Assembly: GCF_029867415.1 (NCBI RefSeq) | Contig: NC_081186.1 | Span: 30,507,915-30,571,914, forward strand | Length of the DNA: 64,000 nucleotides | Origin: Vicia villosa | Lineage: Eukaryota > Streptophyta > Magnoliopsida > Fabales > Fabaceae | Direction of reading: 5' to 3' | Shown here: piece after piece, positions 34,656 to 46,590 of the stretch | Position numbering within the stretch: position 1 is the first letter of the stretch | Layout of the letters: each line of letters starts with the position of its first letter | Made by a program: the position numbers and the translations under genes | Notes under the pieces: model-generated | Databases searched by the model: none | Told to the model about the DNA's origin: nothing | Seen by the model: only the letters and a program-made list of their open reading frames with translations

Positions 34656-35111
34656 AAGTTAGGGGCCGGTTGAAAGCGTTTATGAATTATGGTTTTAGAG
34701 GGGGTTGTTTGTTGTCATAGAATTTGCACAATTTAGGTTGAACCATTCAAAGATTGGTTACGGTTGATACAATTCAAAGAATGTTATCTGCAAGTTTTCT
34801 CATTAGATACATAATTCTCTCATACTGATTTTCATGGATTCCAATCTTATTGTTTTGTTTTGTCTATGACATGATGAATCCAAAAGTTTTTATTGATTGT
34901 AACTCACTGTTCTATATTACTTTGACAGTTGATCTGCAACCGTTGCCCGTCAAAGATACTCTTTGCTCCTTCGGATCCTCTTTTGAAGATACTGTTTGTT
35001 GTTCTTTGTGTCGGTATTATTTAAAAGAACTTAAAAGAAGGTGAAGGAATGTCTTGAACTTAAATGAAGAAATAACTTGCGTGTCCGCAATTCATAAGAA
35101 ATCATTTGATC
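34656..35111. other. Unassigned stretch at the B / gene-fragment border
   Basis: About 450 bp where I recognise neither a repeat nor a coding motif. It may be upstream sequence belonging to the GT14 fragment that follows, but nothing in the sequence shows that directly. Confidence 0.4.
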
Positions 35112-35660
35112 ATGGTTGGATCAAGGCCCCGATCACACTTAAAGAGGCCTAATTGGATTATTGCTTTAGTATTTGTAGTGTTTTTTTTCTTTCTGATTGC
35201 TGCTTATATTTATCCGATGTGGAGTCCTTCCTCGACTTGTTCTTTCTTTAACTCTCAAGGTTGTAGTTTTGGTGGTAGTACGTATAGTCGGCCACCGCTT
35301 ATACAGGCACGACAATTATCAGATGCAGAGGGTGAATATCAGGTTGTTATTAATGAGATTCTTAAGTATTATCCTGTTCAAACCAAGGTCCCTAAAGTTG
35401 CCTTTTTGTTTTTGACTCCAGGTTCGTTACCTTTCTAGAAACTCTGGCATATGTTCTTCCAGGTTTATGGAACTCTGATTCTGTGAACCATGTACTTAGA
35501 TTTCATGTCTTCTTTCATAACAATGCATTGCTATTTTATTTGTATTTTACTTATGATAATGCAGGGCCATGAAGACAAATTCATTGTCTATGTACATTCA
35601 TCGAAGGAAAAACCGGTACATGTCAGCTCCTATTTTGTTGACAATGGCTTTCTCGAATAA
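35112..35660 (+). pseudogene. GT14 (core-2/I-branching type) glycosyltransferase fragment
   Basis: The ATG at 35112 opens a short basic N-terminus followed by a hydrophobic segment (WIIALVFVVFFFFLIAAYIY), the signal-anchor of a type II Golgi protein. A stem follows, then PKVAFLFLTPGSLPF, the start of the plant GT14 catalytic domain. An in-frame TAG at 35436-35438 replaces the expected acidic codon. The exon then reads KLWHMFFQ up to a GT at 35463. An intron of 104 bp ends AG at 35566, and exon 2 reads GHEDKFIVYVHSSKEKPVHV before a stop at 35658-35660. Only about a third of a normal protein is present. Enzymes of this family add sugar branches in the Golgi. The copy is a non-functional fragment. 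Confidence 0.85.
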
Positions 35661-38225
35661 TATGTAGCGGTTTATTTCTTTTTGTTTTAACAAATCTTCA
35701 TTTTCGTGGGCGCAGAACTCTGCGACTGCAGCTTCTGTGCTGTGTTGCTCTCGGGAAATGCATCTGAGGTAGCCGCGATAGTGATGTTTTGTCGAGTACA
35801 TTTTCGCAGTAACGGACTGTGTTTTAAAACCTTGTCGAGAGGATCCTAATTCTTTGAACATGATAGAAGAGAACGACCTAATGTAACTGTAATGTTAATT
35901 AATCTTGAGATATAATTAACTGCTTTCATTTAATTCCTTAATCCAGTTCATCTATTTCCTAGAAGAGGACACCCTGAAAGGAAAAACTATACATGTGATA
36001 GCTGGTCCAATCCAGCTCCTTGGATCCCTTCAATATGCTGAGGGAACTATTTCACTAAAATTCAGATCGGGTCCTCTCTTAACACTCTCAAAGCATATAA
36101 ATAAAAAGGTAGCTTAAAGAAAGTCCAGAGTACTTTTGAAAGCTAAGTAGTAATAGCCTAATTCTAATAGGGCACCTTCAGAAAGAACATATATATGCTT
36201 TTTGACTTAACACCAACTTTACAAAGTCAATGTTAAGTGAATGAAGCTATTGCATGATTTGAAATTTAGCAGTAAGACGGCATCGATGCGCCATGACAAG
36301 TGAATTAGTGAAAACAATTTATTAGGTTTATTTTGAATGTACATATGTAGCATCTCTGTTGTTATATACTGCATTAGGTTCTAACATATATAATTATTTT
36401 ATGTGCTCAGATTATATGCTTAATACTTATCTTGGATTTTGAGATAAACTTCCTACTTAGTTTCTCTGATTCTTTGAATGTGAACTTATTTTGATTTCCC
36501 TAGTAATTTGAGTAGTAATTTCGTCCAGTTGAGGTTAGGTTGCAGTTGAGGTTAGGTAGGCTATTGGGTAAAATGGCATAAAATGGAATATACTTAAAGA
36601 CTATCCATTTAAGGTTATGTATTTTGTTGGCTAAAATGGCTTAAAAAAGCGAATAGGTAGGGGTTTATTTAATTATTTATTTATTATTCACCTCTCTGCG
36701 TGTTTCTAGTACTAATAGAGGACTAATGTAAACTGGTTTTGTCCAGGATTTTAGAGCAACTCTTCATTGCTAATTTAGAGGTTTTGAGAGAACTAGTAAT
36801 ATAAAACAATATTTGCTTCTAGGATTCCAATCATTTTGGCAGGGTTTCTTTATTGTATGTAGTTATTTATACACACAGATTGGCATATTTGCTAATTTGA
36901 TGTGCTGGTTTTCTCTCTCTGGTTTTGTGTTGATGTATAATCTTTACTTGATTTTAACAGGTTTATGAATGATCAAACTTCTGACTGAGCATGTTAAACA
37001 ATGCCAGAAACTGCAAGTAACCTTCTATATATTTATTTGGATAGCCAAATGTTCGTAGATTGTGTTAGTTTGAACCCTGAACTACCTAGTAACCTTCTAT
37101 ATATTTAATGAGTCAAAAATTGTTAGATGAATAAAATAATATAAACATTATTAAGAAATTAATGAGTAAATATTAATGAGTCTAGATTTGTTAGGTGATT
37201 AGTTCCTATTGTTTCAATGTGTTGTGTTATGTGTGATTATTTTAGTAAATTTAAGCATTAATAGTTATTCAGGAAGTGAAATTGTTCATGATTATGTGAA
37301 ATTTCTACCTGCAATACTCACTAGAATGGTTAGTTACTCATTTCTTACAACTTCAGTTATCAAATCATTGAAGATCAATCTTTCAATATCCAACACAAGA
37401 TTTGGTATCAATCTTTCAATATCCAACACAAGATTTGGTATCAATCATTGCAACATTCTCTAGTTGTGGAATGCTGCAACAAATCTTCTGACACGATACT
37501 CGTCAAAAACAAGAGTATATGATTTGCTGTTTCTGAATATGCTTTCTCTCAAATTATCCAAACGTTAAGAACAAGAGTATGTGATTTGTTGTAGTAAGAG
37601 TAATTTTATTTTGCTAATTATCTGTTGCACTTCTGAATCTTCACCTACTCAGTGACAACCAATAAAAAAAATCATAAATTGGGTTTGCAATAGATTAAAC
37701 AAATTGTGTTTTTATTTTTTTTACCTAATGGATTATATAACTGTACTTTAGTGGTATGACAAACCATACATATTGAAATCTGGTATAGTGGTTTTATTTG
37801 GGAATTTTTTATTGATGTAAAGATATTGAAAGCAATTTGTTTATTATTGAATGATGTAATTTTGTAAATAACTCTTTTATTCGGTTTTATTATATCTTTG
37901 AATACATTACTTTGGTACACACACTTCCACTATAAGTATATGCTTAGTTCCTAATTAAGTCTTGAGTAGACGTTTCTGGTACATATAACATTTCTAATTT
38001 GTTTGGCAGCCCCCACTGTAGTATAATGTAGCTTACCTATGATAAATTAAGTAAGATATTTGTAGTAACAATTCAATGTCATATTCGCATGTTACATTGC
38101 TCCATTAGTCTAAGAAGAAGTGTTCTACACACAACATAGACCACTTATTTAAGGTGTGCTACTAAATATGAATAATTAAAGCATGCCTAATTTTAAACGT
38201 TTTTATGTTTTTCTCTCTAAACAGT
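35661..38225. other. Noncoding stretch between gene fragments
   Basis: About 2.6 kb of AT-rich sequence with intron-like character. A minus-strand frame of 87 codons (35598-35861) overlaps the GT14 fragment and has a fairly normal composition, but I do not recognise it. Near 37370-37440 a block of about 33 bp is duplicated in tandem (ATCAATCTTTCAATATCCAA). Nothing else can be named. Confidence 0.4.
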
Positions 38226-38412
38226 CATCATGGCTAAACCATCTAGCTCTTCTCCAAAAACAAAGAAGCCGAAAGGTACAACATCATTGCTACGTTTCAT
38301 TGCCAAACTTCGTGATGGTGAGAAACACGAGATTGATTTTGATCCGGATACTTTCCAACCTATTGGTCAGTATGCTGCGAAGTTCAAGAGTTATTTGTCA
38401 ATAACACAGAGG
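38226..38412 (+). pseudogene. Exon fragment resembling plant En/Spm-associated protein
   Basis: A frame flanked by a splice-like AG (ACAG before 38226) and a donor-like AG/GTAAAA after 38410. It encodes MAKPSSSSPKTKKPKG, then LRDGEKHEIDFDPDTFQPIG and AAKFKSYL. The run of acidic/hydrophobic residues followed by QPIG and a short FxSYL is like the N-terminal part of proteins annotated as plant transposase Ptta/En/Spm. The match is by pattern only and could be wrong. The LINE insertion starts about 180 bp downstream. Confidence 0.4.
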
Positions 38413-38494
38413 TAAAACCATAAAGCACATACTTGATTTTTTCTTTCAATTTCTCAGCAACTTGATTTTTCCTATACAATAGTATATGAGATGA

Positions 38495-38496
<2 letters not shown>

Positions 38497-38551
<55 letters not shown>
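38497..38551. repeat. (AT)n microsatellite
   Basis: About 27 AT units, ending about 20 bp before the LINE target duplication. Confidence 0.98.
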
Positions 38552-38554
<3 letters not shown>

Positions 38555-38654
38555 ACATCACACACTTGTCATATAAATAAAACATTATCAAGCCAAAGAT
38601 AATAGAGATATTAGAGAGAAGGGAGAGTTTCTCTCTCTAGTTTTCAAAAGGGAG

Positions 38655-40611
38655 ATGCAATGGACTGAAGTGAAGAAGAAGCCTTTCATGAATGCGCAAT
38701 CTAGGTGGGATGTTTTTCCCAGGATATGGAAACCAAGGATGGATGAAGGGAACAATGTGATTTCGGTGTTTTGCTCTAATTTCTCAAATAGAGTGAAGGC
38801 GGAAGATTTGTTTGCTTTGTTCGGGTGCGTCGGCAAGTGTGTGGAGGTGGCCATTTCACCTAGGAGGAACAAGTGGGGGAAACATTTTGGCTTTCGTAGA
38901 TTCAGGGAAGAAGGAGATGCGAGGATGCTTGCTGTGAGATTGGACGCCATTCAGATTGACAGAGTGAAAATATATGCCAATATTCCTAGGTTTGAGAGGA
39001 AGGAGGCTGATAGAGGGAAGGTGTTTGGAGGTTCTTGTGCTGCGGAATCTAAGGGTGTCTCGGAGGGGTTTGTGGCAAAGGAGAGTTTTATAGGAGATGT
39101 TCCTGTTGGAAACATAGAGGTAGGACTTTTGCAGAGGTGGCCGCGGATCAGAGGGAGGTGGTTGCAGATCAGAGGGAGGTGGTAGCTCGAAAATGTGATT
39201 TTGAATACAAGTCAGAACCAGGAGTGAAGGCTTTATTGGTGAAAGCTTTCGTGGGTGTCGTATCTAATCCGGGTAACTCCTACAACATTCAAGAACATTT
39301 TTTTCAAGAAGGGTATTTTCAGATCAAAATCACTCCTTTGGGGGCGAATTTGTGTTTACTAGAAGAAGAGGAGGAAGGTGATATTGAGGCTTTGATCAAG
39401 GAAGCGGAATCATGGTGGAAACAATGGTTCGTTAGCATTAGACCGTGGAATGAGTTAGATGTGGATTCAGAAAGGACAACATGGATTCGTTTCTTCGGTG
39501 TTCCGTGTCATGCTAGGAGAGTGGACTTCTTTGAGAAGCTTGTTCAGTCTTTCGGGACGTACATCTGCTCCGATGACTCAGTTACAGAGAGAAGCGGTAT
39601 GGAAGTGGCGCGCGTGTTGGTCTGAATTCCAATTGATTTCATGGTGCCGGTGTTTGTAAATGCAAATGTGGATGGGGTGGCTTTGAGGTTGAGACTGAGA
39701 GAAGAATATACTTCTCTTTGTAAAGTTGTAAGAAAGGAGGTGCAGGCGGAGGAAACCGAGTCCGAAGACTCAGTTTCAGTGGGGGATGCTTCAAGGTGCT
39801 CCGATGGCTTCTATGAAAAGGATTTGCCGTACATAGAGTCTCCGGTCAAGGAGGTGAGGGAGGAAGATGGGGCGGTGTTTCCTGAGGGAGATGTGCAAGA
39901 ATCAGTGGAGAACCCAGCAGTCAATGAGACTGGCGGTTTACCTAGGCAAGGTAATGTCACGTCTCAAAAGGTGATAATTACAAAGGAGCCTTTTTCTTTT
40001 GATCAAGCTATAGTAGCAGCAAAAGGGAAAGTTTGTCTTTCAAAATCTTGCACGAGTATTAAGGAATCAGAGGAATACGGGGCAATTGTGGAGGGGAGTA
40101 GCGTTAAAGGGTTGTTGAGGTCACTGACATTTTGAGTAAGGGACCCACTAGTGAAGAGGTGGATGGAAAGAGAACGAAAAGAATTAAATTCAAAAAAGTG
40201 GGGTGCAATAATGGGCCAAAGTGTATTAGTAAAAAAAAGCCCAAAACTTGTTTTAAGGCCCATGGTAATATAGGGAAGGCACGTGAAGGATTAGAAAAGA
40301 GGGGACAGATGGCTTCGGATACTATTTCAATTTTTTCTGCAGAAAACGGCAATAGCGTAAAAGATGGAGGATTGGCTCATTCAGTTGCGGCTTATGGTGG
40401 ACAATCGGAAGAGTCGATAATACTAAGGAACAACAGTAGATTAAAGGAGAACTTTGGTTCTAATGTTGGGAAGAAATTATGGAGGCTTTTATCAGATTTG
40501 GGAGTTGAGAAACCAGGAGTAGAAGATTGTGTTGTGGAACTTGATAATATGGAGATGGAGGAGAGAAACTGTGCGGAGGCAAGGAAGGAGAACAATATTA
40601 TGCTTAAATGA
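38655..40611 (+). pseudogene. LINE ORF1 (RNA-binding protein), broken
   Basis: The ATG at 38655 opens a protein with an RRM-like domain: RNP2-like VISVFCSNFSNRV and RNP1-like KHFGFRRF. In plant L1 elements this ORF binds the element RNA in a ribonucleoprotein particle. The frame is lost near 39150-39185, where an 18-bp block with ATCAGAGGGAGGTGGT is duplicated in tandem. A TGA follows near 39623, and a further shift near 40132. A zinc knuckle is not evident. The ORF1 stop TGA at 40609-40611 overlaps the ORF2 start as ATGA. Confidence 0.82.
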
Positions 40612-43600
40612 TTGTTGGAACTCTGAATATTAGGGGGGGGGGGAGGTAACAGTGCAAAAAGAAGAAGAATTAACCACATCATCTCTAAAGGTAATCCTGA
40701 TCATTTCTTTATTCAAGAAACAAAATTGGAACATATCTCTTGTTCTATGGATGGTAGTTTCTGGAGGAACAGTAGTGTTGATTATTCTTTTATCCCGTCT
40801 ATAGGGGCTTCGGGGGGGATATTGACCTTATGGAACACAAATACAGTAAAGGCTATTTTCAATTTTGGTGGAAGGGGTTTTCTGGGGAAGAAGCTTTTGT
40901 GGAAGGGGAACTATTTATATGCTGTCAATGTTTACTTTCCTATTTCCAGGGAAGAAAAGAGATCTCTGTGGGAGAAAATTTTAAATTTGAAATCTAGATT
41001 TAGTGATGGAGAGTGGCTATTGGGAGGCGATTTTAATGTTGTTCGGAATATGAGGGAGAGAAAGGGAGTTTCGATTCACAATTCTTGGAGGGAGTGGTCG
41101 GATTTTGAGAAGTTTATTAGGAAGAGTGGGTTGGAAGATGTTCCGTGCAAAGGGAAGAAGTACACATGGTTTGGTGGAGATGGGAGATCGAGGAGTAGAC
41201 TTGATCGTTTCTTGGTGGCGGATAAGATTGTGAGTGGGTGGGGGGTTATTGGCCAATTAGTAGAGGATCGCGATGTTTCGGATCATTGTCCGGTGTGGTT
41301 GTTTTGTGACAAGGCTAATTGGGGTCCGAAGCCTTTCAAAGTAAATAAAGAATAGTTGTCTAATAAGGATTTTTTTCGGTTTGTGAAGAAAGAATGGCTC
41401 TCTTTAAAAGTTGAGGGGAGGGGTGATTTTATTCTTAAGGAGAAGTTAAGAATGCTTAAAGATAAGTTGAGATGGTGGAACATTAATGTTTTTGGTAAAT
41501 ATGATTTGGAGGTTGAGGAAAATATGCGTATTTTGAATGAAGGAGATGTGGAGGTGGGGGAAGAAGATGTTGAGGAATCTACGGTGATGGTGGAAAGAAA
41601 GAAAAGAGCGTCTAAGGATATTTGGTTGAATTTGAAAATTAAAGAAAACATGTTAATTCAAAAGTCTAGATTGAAGTGGTTAAACGATGGAGATGCAAAT
41701 AGTAAGTATTTTCATGGGGTGATGAAAGCTAGAAGGACAAGAAACTTCATAGGCTCGATTGTGACGGGAGGTGGATTAATTAACTCGGTGGCGGAAATAA
41801 AGGAAGAAGTAAAGAATCATTTTGAGAAGAAATTTGTAGATGAGGGTAGAATGAGGCCGGTGCTAGATGGTATTTATTTTGATACTTTAAATGAGGAGGA
41901 TAAGTTATTTCTTGAGAAACCGTTTGAGGATGTTGAAATAAAGGAGGCTATTTGGGATTGTGATGGGTTGAAAAGTCCGGGACCCGATGGATATTCTTTC
42001 TTCTTCATAAAGAGGTGTTGGGATTTTATGCAAGTAGATTTCATCAATTGTTTTAAGTGTTTTTATAGAGAAGTTATGTTATCTAAAGCAATCACTTCTT
42101 CGTTTCTTACTTTGATTCCGAAATCTTCAAATCCTTTGAGTTTGGATGAGTATAGACCAATTTGTTTGGTCGGGTGCATTTACAAAGCCATTTCCAAACT
42201 TTTGGCGTCAAGATTAAAGAAGGTGTTAGGGAATTTAGTGTCAAAGTGTCAAAGTGCTTTCGTTCCGGGTAGGCAACTTTTGGATGGAGTTATGGTGGCA
42301 AACGAGGTGGTGGACTTGGCGAAGAGAGAAGGAGTGGGGTGTTTACTTTTTAAAGTGGATTTTGAGAAAGCGTATGATAAGGTGTCATGGGATTTTCTTA
42401 GATATTTGTTAAAAAGAATGGGCTTTGGTGATATTTGGTTAAAGTGGATGGAGGCGTTGATTTTTACAAGTAAGATGTCGGTCCTAGTGAACGGTAATCC
42501 TACGGCGGAATTTGAGGTGAGAAAAGGGTTAAGACAAGGTGATCCTCTCTCGCCTTTCCTCTTTGTCATTGTTGCGGAGGGATTGAAAAGGTTGGTGGCT
42601 AAGGCGGTGGAAACGGGAGACTATGTTGGTTTTAATTTGAGGAGATCTTGCTCGGTGGATATTCTTCAATTCGCCGATGATACTTTACTTTTTGGGGAGG
42701 GGACTTGGAAACAAATTTTGGCGATAAAGGCAATATTGAGAGGGTTTGAATTAGTTTCCGGACTTGGGATTAATTATCATAAAAGCAAGCTTAATGGTAT
42801 TAATGTGAGTAACCACTTTTTGGATTGTGCTTCTCATTTTTTGTCTTGTAGGAGGGAGGATAGCAACTTTGTTTTTCTTGGCATACCTATTGGAATCAAT
42901 CCTAGGAGGGTTTCTTCGTGGAATGGCATTCTAAGCAAAATCAAATCAAGACTTTTGGATTGGAAGGCCCGCTTTTTATCTTTTGGAGGTAGATTAACTC
43001 TTCTCAAGTCGGTGCTTAGTAGTCTTGCTATCTTTATGTTGTCCTTTTATAAGGCTCCAAAGAAAATAATAAAGGAAATAACAAGGGTGCAAAGCAAGTT
43101 TCTGTGGGGATGTGGGGGAGAAAATAAGAAGATTCATTGGGTGAGTTGGAATAATTGTTGCTTACCTATAGATAGAGGAGGTCTCGGATTAAGGCGTATT
43201 AGGGAGTTTAATTTAGCTCTCCTTCAAAAGTGGAGATGGAGGATCCTGGGAGGATCGGAGGCGTTATGGTACGAAGTTTTGAAAGCTAGGTACGGAGACA
43301 TTAATCTTCAAGTCGTGGGAGCGGCAAAGTTGGATAATAACAAGTGTTTAAGATCTTTTTGGTGGCGGGATATTTTGGAGATTGATCATGAATTCAAAGA
43401 GAGAGTTTTTGTTAATATGTGTAGATTTAAGGTGGGAGATGGATTTCACATTTCTTTTTGGCACTCTTGTTGGATAAATGATAGTCCCTTAAAGGAAGCT
43501 TTTCCGGTTGCTTATTCTTGTTCGGAATTTAAGCTTGTTATTATTGCTTGCATGGGTGGATGGGAGAATAATGTGTGGAAGTGGGGTGATTTAGGAGTTA

Positions 43601-44327
43601 GGGGAGGAGGTATTCCGGGATTGGAGGAAGAGATGAGGCGGCTGTTTTCGGTGTTGGAGGGGGCGCCGCCGGTTTGGGGTCAAAGAAGGAAGAGGGACTC
43701 GGTGATGCGGGAGTCCGAAGAGGATGGTATTTTTTCGGTTCGGAGTTGTTATAATGTGTACGATAGATATCACATCCGTTTGGTCCAAGGGTGGAATTTT
43801 CGGAAGCTTTTTATCTTCTTTGGAACAATTTGGTTCCTCAAAAAATAAAAACGTTTTGGTTGGAGGTGCTTTATCAATAGATTGCCAACCAAGGATCAAC
43901 TTGCATTAAGAGGTATTTCTTTTCTAATTCTCCTTTGTGTGTTTTTTGTGAGAATGATCAAGAAACTTTGCTTCATCTTCTTCTTTCTTGTCGAGCTTCT
44001 TTGTTAATTTGGAGGGATATGGCCTCATGGATTGGTTTCGATTTGGGAGGGGAGGTTTCTTTGATGGAGAGTTTCATGAGATGGTTTAGTTTTTGTAAAT
44101 CAAAGAGGGTGAAAAAAGGTAGAGAAGGTGTTATATGGTTGGCGATTGTGTGGTCAATATGGAATGTTAGAAATAGTATCATTTTTAGAAGAGAGGATTG
44201 GAATATTCTAGACATGGTTTGGAACATTAAGATTCTTTTGTGGCGTTGGTCGTTCATCGGGAATATTAATCGGACCAAATACAATTTATATGAGTTCAAC
44301 AAAGATCCTATGTTGTATTTTTCTTAG
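40608..44327 (+). pseudogene. LINE ORF2 (endonuclease, reverse transcriptase, zf-RVT)
   Basis: The start ATG at 40608 overlaps the ORF1 stop. The apurinic-type endonuclease has QETKLE, LLGGDFNVVRN and a terminal SDHCPV (catalytic His). The reverse transcriptase has SPGPDGYSFFFIK, LIPKS, FKVDFEKAYDKVSW, LRQGDPLSPFLF and LQFADDTLLF (catalytic DD). The C-terminal zinc-binding region has CVFCENDQETLLHLLLSC. Damage: a frameshift at an 11-G run (40633-40643), a TAG at 41353-41355 and a frameshift near 43790-43848. Between the last two, 831 codons remain open. ORF2 proteins nick target DNA and prime reverse transcription there. Confidence 0.93.
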
Positions 44328-44715
44328 GTGTATTTGGTGCTTAATTTTCCCGGTTTCGGGTTTGTTTCGCCTATTGTAAGTGTGTAAGAACTTTTGGTTC
44401 TTGTTATTTATAATATCTTGATTATTAAAAAAAAATAAATAAAACATTATCAATATCATGGTAAGAGTTTTTACTAACAAGTCCAACTCCTACTGGAGTA
44501 AAGAGTTTTTACTAGTCAGTGACAAGAATAATTAACTTTCTGAGTTAGTTATTCAATGGTACAAATAATTGTCATACATTTTAGATGATGACTTACACAA
44601 TATTCTTATGCTGCTAATTCCCTATTCTTCATTATTTTGTCCTTTATTTTTACTATTACATCCCTCTTATAATCTAGTGATATGATGCCTCTGACATAAC
44701 TTCTTTGTTTGACAG

Positions 44716-45640
44716 GACAATGTTCCTCTTATTATTAAAGTTGATGGCTTACAAAAACTGCAGGATAGACATTTCAGTGTTCTAGTATGTTCGTTTACTC
44801 TTTGCGAATGATATTTTAGTCTTGCTTATCAAGATAACCATTAGAACCTCTTACTAGTTTATTACAAATTTAGTTTCTTACGGTTTTTGTTTGACCTGCA
44901 GCCTACTCAAGAGTGTGTAGCAAAGATGTTAAAAAGATTGGAAGAGAAGATGGAAGGGCGAGTAAGTTTTCTTCCAAGTTATCAGTTACTATGATCAATG
45001 ATTTATTTGTTTAGCCATAAGATAATAATCCAATCAATTCAAACATTCCTTTTACTGTTGTTTACATTATTGATTTTTATTGTTTTATAAATTCGTCTTT
45101 TGCAGGTACTGAAGCAAATGTTGCATCTTATGCGATCTAGGAAAAAGAGTGTTCAAAAACGTGTAGCTCTTGCTCTTGCACAAAAGAGTGTTAAAAAATG
45201 TGCAGCTCTTGCTCTTGCACATTTATGTTCCGCGGATGACCGTAAAACTATTTTCATTAACAATAATGGCAACAAACTTTAATATATACTTTTGTCCCGT
45301 TTTTCTGGATGTACTTTGAAAGTATTCTCAATCAATATGCTGTTATATCTTCAGGATTAGAGTTGCTATTGGATCATCTTGAATCTACAAACAAAAAGCA
45401 GAAGTGTGAAGCCTCTGCTGCGCTTCACGCAATGGCTACCAAAGGAATAAGATATTTGTTTGGCCTTTATACCTTAGTTGTTTTGTTCATATTCTACTGT
45501 ATATATTATGGTGATGATCATGAGAATGGAAAATGAGATATTTGTTTGTGTTAGATGTATTGTAGATTTACTTGGATGAGCAATATGTAAACAATCCAGT
45601 ACTTTTTGATGTCACATTCATAGTTGAATGGAAAATGGAA
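44716..45640 (+). pseudogene. ARIA-type armadillo/BTB protein fragment
   Basis: At least four exon-like pieces, each joined by splice-like borders, spell the end of an armadillo-repeat region: DNVPLIIKVDGLQKLQD (after ACAG at 44715), PTQECVAKMLKRLEEKMEGR, then ALALAHLCSADDRKTIF and GLELLLDHLESTNKKQK. A further piece near 45559 reads DEQYVNNPVLFDVTF, the entry to the BTB domain. The order and wording match plant ARIA/ABAP1-type proteins, which act in transcription or signalling complexes. The N-terminal armadillo repeats and most of BTB are missing, and stops interrupt it. A 39-bp in-frame duplication repeats KSVQKRVALALA near 45140-45220. Confidence 0.85.
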
Positions 45641-45881
45641 ATTTTTGTTCGGTTCTTGATTTCGAGCTTTTGAGTTAGATGGTTTTTGTGAATTTGTTTG
45701 GACTTCATGTAAAATATATGATTTTGTTAGTTGTTCTTTGCTTCAGTTATCTAATTAGTTTTGTTAGTTGTTGTCAGCTAGTGATTACATTTTTGGGTTG
45801 TATGTTGATATGCTTTTCTTGATTAATACATAATTCTCCCTTATTTTTATGTGTATGATTTTCTAGTATTTGAAATATTAT

Positions 45882-46518
45882 TCTTAGTACAAAAAATATG
45901 AAGAAATGTGATAACTAAAATAGGGTGTAATGTAGCATATGAAATAGGGTTTAAATGAAATTAAATATAATATAATTTTTTCATTCACAAAGGGTGTAAA
46001 TTATATTTAAAAAAAATGTAACTAATAACCTATTCATACCCGATTTTTATTAAAATAGGGGGTAATTAAAAATGTAATTGCACCCGATTTTTATTAAAAT
46101 AGGGTGTAATTAAGAACGTAATTACACCCGATTTTTATTAAAACAGGGTGTAATTAAGAACGTAATTACACTCGATTTTTATTAAAACAGGGTGTAATTA
46201 AGAACGTAATTACACCCGATTTTTACTAAAACATGGTGTGATTAAGAGCGTAATTACACCCGATTTTTATTAAAATATGGTGTAACGTAGAATGTATTTA
46301 CATCCAATTTTTATTAAAATATGGTGTAATTAAGAACGTATTTACACCCGATTTTAATTAAAATAGTGTGTAAACTAGAACGTATTTACACCCGTTTTAA
46401 ACGGGTGTAAATTCGTTAGACATTTCTCACCCGGTGGATATACACCCGATTTTTATTAAAAATAATGGGTGTAAGTTTAATAAAAAACGGGTGTAAATTA
46501 ACCTTTTTTGTACTAGTG
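45882..46518. mobile_element. Small CACTA-like non-autonomous element
   Basis: The right end read inward is CACTAGTACAAAAAA (46504-46518). The left end TAGTACAAAAAA (45885-45896) matches its inner 12 bases, but its first three bases are changed. The interior is mainly the 44-bp hairpin array. CACTA ends with CACTA-type termini and subterminal repeats, so this looks like a miniature member. A 3-bp target duplication is not convincing, perhaps because the left end is mutated. Confidence 0.6.
46035..46400. repeat. 44-bp hairpin tandem array
   Basis: The word CACCCGATTTTTATT or close variants recurs at 46081, 46125, 46169, 46213, 46257, 46301 and 46345, a strict 44-bp step. Each unit contains GGGTGTAATT and AATTACACCC, which can pair as a 10-bp stem with a short loop. 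Confidence 0.9.
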
Positions 46519-46590
46519 ACATTTACCTGGAATAATGAAATTAATAGATCGTGCTTCTATTTAAGTAATGCTTTGTTGTGTAATTCGCAG

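Larger units (their letters stand above)
38592..44434 (+). mobile_element. L1-type LINE, nearly full length
   Basis: A 5.8-kb non-LTR retrotransposon bounded by a perfect 19-bp target duplication, ATAAATAAAACATTATCAA, at 38573-38591 and 44435-44453. It ends in a short A-rich tail (44425-44434). ORF1 begins only 63 bp from the 5' end, so little or nothing is missing. Both ORFs are disabled by a few frameshifts and stops. It lies inside the gene-fragment region, next to an (AT)n tract. Confidence 0.95.

Noticed and set aside
41017..41651. Minus-strand frames within the LINE
   Set aside because: They are shadows of ORF2, which has clear endonuclease and RT motifs on the plus strand.
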